64,000 nt of DNA from DASSUW01 sp963803335. GTDB lineage: Bacteria > Actinomycetota > Thermoleophilia > Solirubrobacterales > Solirubrobacteraceae. This document shows positions 59,366 to 64,000 of the stretch, in pieces. Below the pieces are notes generated by a model, which saw only the letters and a list, made by a program, of their open reading frames with translations, did no database searches and was not told where the DNA came from. The stretch's first letter is position 1. The number at the start of each line of letters is the position of its first letter. Made by a program: the position numbers and the translations under genes. The stretch lies in NCBI GenBank assembly GCA_963803335.1, contig CAWDME010000011.1, positions 186,001 to 250,000 on the forward strand, written 5' to 3'.

Positions 59366-59764
59366 ATGGCAGACCGCAAGATCCGCGTCGTGGTCGCGAA
59401 GCCCGGCCTCGACGGGCATGATCGCGGCGCCAAGATCATCGCCCGCGCGCTGCGCGACGCGGGCATGGAAGTCATCTACACGGGCCTCCACCAGACGCCC
59501 GAGCAGATCGTCGAGACGGTCCTGCAGGAGGACGCCGACGCGGTCGGGCTCTCGATCCTGTCCGGCGCGCACATGACGCTCGTGCCGCGCGTGGTCGAGC
59601 TGCTCAACGAGCAGGATGCCGGCGACGTGATCGTCACCGTCGGCGGCACGATCCCCGCGCAGGACATCCCCGAGCTCAAGGAGCTGGGCGTGGCCGCGGT
59701 GTTCACGCCCGGCGCCCCGACGCAGGACATCATCGACTTCATCAAGGGCGCCGTCACGCCCTGA
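59366..59764 (+). CDS. mcmA2: B12-binding small subunit of methylmalonyl-CoA-type mutase
   Basis: A 132-residue cobalamin-binding protein. The signature KPGLDGHDRGAK holds the DxHxxG histidine that replaces the lower axial ligand of B12; SILSGAHMTLVPRV and VGGTIPAQDIPELKELGV complete the fold. It is the separate B12 domain that works with the 553-residue catalytic subunit at 39.8 kb and the GTPase MeaB at 16.5 kb. Its 3' end overlaps the convergent aldo/keto reductase gene by 11 bases. Confidence 0.95.
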   Translation: MADRKIRVVVAKPGLDGHDRGAKIIARALRDAGMEVIYTGLHQTPEQIVETVLQEDADAVGLSILSGAHMTLVPRVVELLNEQDAGDVIVTVGGTIPAQDIPELKELGVAAVFTPGAPTQDIIDFIKGAVTP

Positions 59765-60668
59765 GATCGAGCCAGCGCACGTCCTCGTCGGTCAGCGAGA
59801 TGGCCAGCGCGCCGACGGCCTCGTGCAGCTGCTCCACCGTGCGCGGCCCGATGACGGCGTAGACCGGGTAGGGCTGCGCGAGCACCCAGGCCAGCGCCAC
59901 CTGGTTCGCGGTGCAGCCGACGCGCGACGCGACGTCGATCGCCCGGAGCCGCCGCTCGCGGTTGAACTCGTTGTCGTAGACGCGCACGGCCGACTCGGAG
60001 CCGTGCCCGGCGAAGAACCCGCGCGCTTGGGCCGACCACGCGAACATCGGCATCTGCGTGCGCTCGTGCCAGGCGCGGACGTCGTCGGTCGCCGCCATCG
60101 TCCCCGGCCAATGCTCTTCGTTCTGCCGCGCGAGCGACAGCTGCGGGCTGTTGCAGCAGAACCCCTCGAGCCCGTGCGCGGCCGCGTATGCGTTCGCCTC
60201 GTCGATCCGCTGCACCGTCCAGTTGGAGACTCCGAAGGCGTGCAGCCGCCCCGCTGACCGGTGCTCGTTGAGGCACTCGATCAGCGGCCCGACTGCGAGC
60301 GCGGGATCGTCGCGGTGCAGGAGGTACAGGTCGACGCCGCGGCCGAGCCGCTCGGTCGACTCGGCGAGATCGGCCGCGATGTCGGCAGGCGTCACGCGGC
60401 GGCGATCGCCGTCCGGGTGCGCGCCCTTGGTGAGGACGATCAGGTCGTCGCGCACCTTCGGGCGGTCCGCGAACCAGGCGCCGAGAGCGCGCTCGGAATC
60501 GCCGTCGCCGTACACGTGCGCGGTGTCGACGATGTTGCCGCCGAGCTCCACCCACGCGTCGAGCACATCCGTGTCCACGAGGATCGTGCCCAGCACGAGC
60601 CGTGAGACGGAGCGCTCGAGAGGCTCGAACCGGCGGTAGGCGTTGTGAGCGCTCTCGAAGACCTCCAC
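59754..60668 (-). CDS. Aldo/keto reductase
   Basis: A 304-residue TIM-barrel oxidoreductase. Visible motifs are VSRLVLGTIL, NIVDTAHVYGDGDSERALG with the catalytic Asp/Tyr, VLTKGAHP with the Lys, LYLLHRDDP with the His, FGVSNWTVQRI and AVIGPRTVEQL near the cofactor site. It should reduce an aldehyde or ketone with NADPH. The GTG at 60668 is favoured over the one at 60719 because GGGGAGAAG lies just upstream and the family N-terminus is short. It diverges from the SMR gene. Confidence 0.9.
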   Translation of the reverse strand: MEVFESAHNAYRRFEPLERSVSRLVLGTILVDTDVLDAWVELGGNIVDTAHVYGDGDSERALGAWFADRPKVRDDLIVLTKGAHPDGDRRRVTPADIAADLAESTERLGRGVDLYLLHRDDPALAVGPLIECLNEHRSAGRLHAFGVSNWTVQRIDEANAYAAAHGLEGFCCNSPQLSLARQNEEHWPGTMAATDDVRAWHERTQMPMFAWSAQARGFFAGHGSESAVRVYDNEFNRERRLRAIDVASRVGCTANQVALAWVLAQPYPVYAVIGPRTVEQLHEAVGALAISLTDEDVRWLDLRA

Positions 60669-60722
60669 GACCCGCTTCTCCCCATCTGGCTGACGGTCGG
60701 ACGTTAGCGATAACACCACTCT

Positions 60723-60751
60723 CCGTCACTGTACCGTCCAGACGGTATAGT
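60723..60751 (+). promoter_or_regulatory. Promoter with TetR-type operator ahead of the SMR pump gene
   Basis: TACCGTC-CA-GACGGTA (60732-60747) is a perfect 7+7 inverted repeat. It overlaps a strong -10 element, TATAGT (60746-60751), only six bases upstream of the ATG at 60758, so the transcript should start at or next to the start codon and be leaderless. A weak -35 (CCGTCA, 60723-60728) sits 17 bases before the -10. Binding of the TetR encoded two genes further would block polymerase directly. Confidence 0.7.
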
Positions 60752-60757
60752 TAAGGC

Positions 60758-61081
60758 ATGCCCGTCGCCGTACTCCTCAGCTTCGCCATCGTCTCCGAGG
60801 TCGCCGCCACCATCGCCCTGCGCTACAGCGAGGGCTTCACGCGCCTCGGCCCGGTGGCCATCGTCGTCGTCGGCTACGGCATCTCGTTCTGGCTGCTCGC
60901 CCTGGTCCTGCGCGAGATGTCGATCGGCGCGACCTACGCCGTATGGTCGGCGGTCGGCACCGCACTGATCGCCGCCATCGGCATGTTCGCCTTCGGCGAG
61001 CCGGCGACCGCGTTGAAGGTCGCGAGCCTGGGCCTCATCATCCTCGGCGTGGTGGGGCTCAACATGGCCGGCAGTCACTAA
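60758..61081 (+). CDS. SMR-family small multidrug efflux protein
   Basis: A 107-residue protein with four membrane helices. The conserved Glu14 of the first helix (SFAIVSEVAATIALRYSEGF), the WLLALVLREMSIGATYAVW loop and the GEPATALKVASLGLIILGVV end are standard for EmrE/QacE proteins, which exchange protons for cationic drugs. The TetR gene begins directly after its stop, forming a pump-repressor operon under the palindromic operator upstream. Confidence 0.94.
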   Translation: MPVAVLLSFAIVSEVAATIALRYSEGFTRLGPVAIVVVGYGISFWLLALVLREMSIGATYAVWSAVGTALIAAIGMFAFGEPATALKVASLGLIILGVVGLNMAGSH

Positions 61082-61585
61082 GTGCCTCCGCGCGGCGACA
61101 CGCGCGCAAAGCTGCTCGACGCGGCCAGCACCGTGATCCGCCGCGACGGCCCGCAGGCGCTCACGCTCGACGCTGTCGCCGCCGAGGCCGGCGTCTCCAA
61201 GGGCGGGCTGCTCTACCACTTCAAGTCCAAGCGCGAGCTGCTCGACCGGCTCGTCGATCGCTGGCTGGACGACTTCCAGCGCGACATCGACGGCGAGTCG
61301 GGCAACTTCGCGCGCCGCTACGTCGCCGCCAACGACGGCGCCCACGCCGAGGAAGTCGGGATGCTCGCCGCGCTCGTCGCCGACCCCCAGGTGCTGGCCG
61401 CAGTGCGCGACCGGCACGAGACGTGGCAGGATCGCGTCGCTACCGAGGGCGGCGACCCGGTCGACGCCACCGTGGCACGGCTCGCGGCGGACGGTCTCTG
61501 GCTTGCCGACCTGCTCGGTACCGCGCCACCGCGGGGCGAGCTCCGCGAGCAGGTGTTGGCGCGTCTGCTCGAACTATGCGATTGA
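61082..61585 (+). CDS. TetR-family regulator of the SMR pump
   Basis: A 167-residue repressor with the HTH in residues 5-50 (TRAKLLDAASTVIRRDGPQA; AAEAGVSKGGLLYHFKSKRE). The C-terminal part (GMLAALVADPQVLAAVRDRH) matches the TetR_C group common next to SMR pumps. The GTG at 61082 follows the pump stop without a gap. It probably binds the TACCGTC-type operator at 60732 and is released by pump substrates. A different palindrome overlaps its own stop codon. Confidence 0.92.
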   Translation: MPPRGDTRAKLLDAASTVIRRDGPQALTLDAVAAEAGVSKGGLLYHFKSKRELLDRLVDRWLDDFQRDIDGESGNFARRYVAANDGAHAEEVGMLAALVADPQVLAAVRDRHETWQDRVATEGGDPVDATVARLAADGLWLADLLGTAPPRGELREQVLARLLELCD

Positions 61586-61607
61586 CTCGTCAGTCAACGA
61601 GGTAGGA
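61581..61607 (+). promoter_or_regulatory. Operator-like palindrome and promoter ahead of etfB
   Basis: TTGACT-CGTC-AGTCAA (61581-61596) is a perfect 6+4+6 inverted repeat overlapping the TetR stop codon. Its left arm also fits a -35 element, with TAGGAT (61602-61607) as a possible -10 at 15-base spacing. TGACT-type palindromes are typical of TetR-family regulators of fatty-acid degradation in actinobacteria, which would fit control of the etf genes; the regulator is not in this window with certainty. Confidence 0.5.
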
Positions 61608-61642
61608 TGGCGAACGTCAGTTCCGAACATGAGGTGTCCTAA

Positions 61643-62437
61643 GTGAACATCTGCGTCCTGGTCAAAGAGGTCCCGGACGCCGCCGTCGAGAAGAGGATCA
61701 ACCCCTCGACGGGGCGCTTGGATCGCGGCGGGGAGAAGAACCTCAACCCGTTCGACACGCACGCCATCGAGGCGGCGATGCAGCTCAAGGAGGGCGGGGC
61801 GATCGATGTCGACGAGGTCGTCGCGGTGACGATGGGCCCGGCGTCGGCCGAGCGCGCGCTGCGCAAGGCGGTCTCGCTGGGGGCCGACCGCGCCGTGCAG
61901 CTGACCGACGAGGCGCTCGCCGGCTCCGACGTCAACGGCACCGGCTACGCGCTCGCCAAGGCGCTCGAGGCCGAGTCGCCCGATCTCGTCCTGCTCGGCC
62001 AGCAGTCCGACGACGGCGAGTGCTACACGATCGGCGCCGTGCTGGCCGACCACCTGCAGATGCCGTCGCTCACGCAGGTGATCAAGATCGACGTCGAGGA
62101 CGGCAAGCTGCGCTGCGAGCGCCAGGCCGAGTACGGCTACGACACGGTGCTCGTGGAGCTCCCGGCCGTGATCTCCGTCGGTGACGCGATCAACGAGCCG
62201 CGCTATCCGTCGCTGAAGGCGATCATGGGCGCCAAGAAGAAGCCGCTCGACGCCAAGTCGGCGGCGGACGCCGGGATCGAGGCCGACCGCGTCGGGTTCG
62301 AGAACGCGCGCGCGCACTGCAGCGAGTTCGCCGCCCCGGCGGCCAAGGAGGCCGGCCGCATCATCGAGGACGAGGACACCACCGAGACGGTCGAGCAGAT
62401 CGTCGCCTGGCTCGACGAGAGGAAGCTGCTGGCATGA
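61643..62437 (+). CDS. etfB: Electron transfer flavoprotein beta subunit
   Basis: A 264-residue ETF beta chain. VLVKEVPDAAVEKRINPSTG, NPFDTHAIEAAMQLKE and the AMP-binding LLGQQSDDGECYTIGAVLAD are typical. The heterodimer with EtfA accepts electrons from acyl-CoA dehydrogenases. Start is GTG at 61643 with GAGGTG upstream; the stop overlaps etfA as ATGA. Confidence 0.96.
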   Translation: MNICVLVKEVPDAAVEKRINPSTGRLDRGGEKNLNPFDTHAIEAAMQLKEGGAIDVDEVVAVTMGPASAERALRKAVSLGADRAVQLTDEALAGSDVNGTGYALAKALEAESPDLVLLGQQSDDGECYTIGAVLADHLQMPSLTQVIKIDVEDGKLRCERQAEYGYDTVLVELPAVISVGDAINEPRYPSLKAIMGAKKKPLDAKSAADAGIEADRVGFENARAHCSEFAAPAAKEAGRIIEDEDTTETVEQIVAWLDERKLLA

Positions 62438-63405
62438 GCGGGATCCTGGTGTACGCGCTGCACTACGAGGGCGCCTTCAACAAGAACTCGCTCGGCGCCG
62501 TTTCCGAGGGTGCTCGCCTCGCCGGCGAGCTCGGCACCGAGTGTCACGCGATCATGGTCGGCGAGGGCATCACCGACGACCTCGCGGGCCAGCTCGGCAA
62601 CTACGGCGCGGCGAAGGTCTTCCGCGTCGAAGGTCCCGAGGGCCTCGCCCAGCCGGTCGTCGACGCGATGGCCAAGGTCGCGACCGACAACGATCACGAC
62701 TACCTGCTGTTCGGCGGCGGCCTGCTCGGCTTCGAGATCGGCGCCGGTCTCGCCGCGCGGCTCGACGCCGGCGTCGTCATGGAGGTCACCGAGGTCGAGG
62801 CGAAGGACGGCAAGCTCGTCGCCAAGCGCCCGATCCTCAAGGACTCGCAGGTCGCCGACGTGCACTACCGCTCGAAGGTCGGCGTGATCATCGGACGCCT
62901 GAACGCGTTCGAGGTCCGCGAGACCGGCGGCAGCGCGACGGTCGAGGCCGTCGACGTCGAGTTCCAGCCGCACTCCCTGAAGGCCACGATGGTCCAGCGC
63001 GGCGAGCAGCGCGGCGCCGACGTGAACATCGAGGACGCCGACATCCTCGTGGCCGGCGGCCGTGGCCTCGGCAACGCCGATGGCTTCAAGGCGCTCGAGG
63101 AGCTGGCGGGCGCGCTCGGCGGCGGCGTCGCCGCGACGCGCGCGGTGGTCGACGCCGGCTGGTACCCGTACGCCGCGCAGATCGGCCAGACGGGCAAGAC
63201 GGTGGCGCCGAAGCTCTATCTCGCCGCGGGCATCTCAGGCGCGATCCAGCACAAGGTCGGCATGCAGAGCTCGGAGAACATCGTGGCGATCAACAAGGAC
63301 TCGAACGCCCCGATCTTCGAGTTCTCCGACCTCGGCATCGTCGGCGATCTCAACAAGATCGTCCCGAAGCTCACCGAGGCAGTGAAGGCGAAGAAGGGTT
63401 CGTAG
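62434..63405 (+). CDS. etfA: Electron transfer flavoprotein alpha subunit
   Basis: A 323-residue ETF alpha chain. The FAD-binding C-terminal domain is evident: AGGRGLGNADGFKALEELAG, WYPYAAQIGQTGKTVAPKLY, AGISGAIQHKVGMQSSENIV and FEFSDLGIVGD. The N-terminal domain pairs with EtfB. Its stop shares one base with the following start (TAGTG). It carries electrons from the acyl-CoA dehydrogenases at 25.5 and 35.0 kb towards the quinone oxidoreductase encoded next. Confidence 0.96.
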   Translation: MSGILVYALHYEGAFNKNSLGAVSEGARLAGELGTECHAIMVGEGITDDLAGQLGNYGAAKVFRVEGPEGLAQPVVDAMAKVATDNDHDYLLFGGGLLGFEIGAGLAARLDAGVVMEVTEVEAKDGKLVAKRPILKDSQVADVHYRSKVGVIIGRLNAFEVRETGGSATVEAVDVEFQPHSLKATMVQRGEQRGADVNIEDADILVAGGRGLGNADGFKALEELAGALGGGVAATRAVVDAGWYPYAAQIGQTGKTVAPKLYLAAGISGAIQHKVGMQSSENIVAINKDSNAPIFEFSDLGIVGDLNKIVPKLTEAVKAKKGS

Positions 63406-64000
63406 TGACCGCACCGAGCGAGTTCCCACCGCCCGTCGACTCGGCGGACGAGTTCATGGGGCCGCCGACCGATCCCGAAGATGAGCGGATCGAGGTCGGC
63501 GTCGCGATCGTGGGCGGCGGGCAGGCCGGGCTGGCGTGCGCCATCCGCCTGCTCCAGCTGCTCGAGGACGACCCCGAGCTGACGGAATCGCTCGGCGAGG
63601 TGCCGGTCGCCGTGATCGAGAAGGGCAAGGTGGCCGGCGCCCACCAGCTGTCGGGCGGGGTGATGAACCCGTCCGCGATCAAGGAGCTGTTCCCGGACGA
63701 CGAGTCATGGCCGTCGTACGGGCCGGTCGAGGGCGAGACGGTCTACTTCATGGCCGGCCGCAAGCGGGCGATCCCGCTCAAGCCGACGCCGCCGCCGTTC
63801 CGCAACCACGGCAATCACGTGGTGTCGGTCGCCGAGCTCAACCGCTGGCTGGCCGAGAAGGCCGAGGAGGCGGGCGCGTACCTGCTCACCGAGACGAGCG
63901 CCAACAAGCTGCTCGTCGAGGACGGCGTCGTGCGCGGCATCCGCACCGGCGACAAGGGGCGCGACAAGGAGGGCGGCGAGAAGGGCAACTTCGAGCCGGG
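63405..64000 (+). CDS. ETF:quinone oxidoreductase (FixC/ETF-QO type), 3' end outside window
   Basis: The first 198 codons are visible. From the GTG at 63405 the protein begins with an acidic, Pro-rich stretch and then the FAD-binding VAIVGGGQAGLACAIRLLQL, followed by VIEKGKVAGAHQLSGGVMNP, the typical ETF-QO sequence, and NHVVSVAELNRWLAEKAEE. The C-terminal iron-sulfur region is beyond the window. It passes electrons from reduced ETF to the quinone pool of the membrane. The one-base overlap with etfA shows a shared operon etfB-etfA-ETF-QO. Confidence 0.93.
   Translation, partial: MTAPSEFPPPVDSADEFMGPPTDPEDERIEVGVAIVGGGQAGLACAIRLLQLLEDDPELTESLGEVPVAVIEKGKVAGAHQLSGGVMNPSAIKELFPDDESWPSYGPVEGETVYFMAGRKRAIPLKPTPPPFRNHGNHVVSVAELNRWLAEKAEEAGAYLLTETSANKLLVEDGVVRGIRTGDKGRDKEGGEKGNFEP

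Overview
The window is GC-rich throughout with tightly packed genes, many of them joined by ATGA or GTGA stop/start overlaps. Gene content points to an actinobacterium: a resuscitation-promoting-factor-like muralytic enzyme behind a c-di-AMP riboswitch, a GH57/methyltransferase pair like that of mycobacterial methylglucose lipopolysaccharide loci, NAD-dependent DNA ligase, and acyl-CoA dehydrogenase/ETF genes. The combination resembles Solirubrobacterales (Thermoleophilia); this is an inference, since there is no rRNA or other marker to test it.

Layout. 1-9.7 kb: the end of a MacB/FtsX-type permease, a thioredoxin-reductase-like flavoenzyme, a complete polyamine-type ABC operon on the minus strand (ATPase, binding lipoprotein, two permeases) and an MMPL exporter coupled to a stub of a MerR-like regulator. 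9.7-19 kb: a secreted fasciclin protein, a zone of internally deleted genes (SDR, SRPBCC), the methyltransferase/GH57 pair, a ydaO-type riboswitch with an Rpf-like gene, an alcohol dehydrogenase, an acyltransferase, the mutase GTPase MeaB, a lipoprotein and a broken secreted endonuclease-like gene. 19-36 kb: housekeeping and catabolism (HAD phosphatases, LPG-flippase-like protein, ECF sigma factor, ligA, glutamine amidotransferase, two acyl-CoA dehydrogenases, thiolase, TauE-like transporter, TetR with twin operators, M36 metalloprotease, leucyl aminopeptidase). 36-43.5 kb: a pentapeptide-repeat membrane protein, a HicA/HicB-like pair with unusual features, a sensor-domain membrane protein, a LysR regulator, the methylmalonyl-CoA mutase large subunit, a cupredoxin, a small ribbon-helix-helix membrane protein and an RTX-type protein.

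43.6-56 kb is a minus-strand surface/envelope block: a peptidoglycan-binding protein and a GAF-LuxR regulator, then six closely spaced genes encoding a GT2-GtrA-kinase-like fusion, a GT39 glycosyltransferase, a phospholipase C/GH99-like fusion, a purple-acid-phosphatase-like enzyme, a secreted Pro/Ala-rich membrane protein and a frameshifted fibronectin-like protein. 56-64 kb: a calcineurin-like phosphoesterase, an unknown protein, a group-3 sigma factor fused to a ribbon-helix-helix domain and a C-terminal membrane anchor, the B12-binding mutase subunit, an aldo/keto reductase, an SMR efflux pump with its TetR, and etfB-etfA-ETF:quinone oxidoreductase (cut by the window end).

Functionally, the dehydrogenases, thiolase, split B12 mutase with MeaB, and the ETF chain fit fatty-acid or branched-chain amino-acid oxidation feeding the quinone pool and propionyl-CoA into succinyl-CoA. 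The most unusual material is a family of ribbon-helix-helix modules found in three settings within 22 kb: in a HicB-type antitoxin, as a free-standing tail-anchored protein, and as the tail-anchored C-terminus of a sigma factor. Several genes carry internal deletions or frameshifts, which are either real decay or assembly defects.
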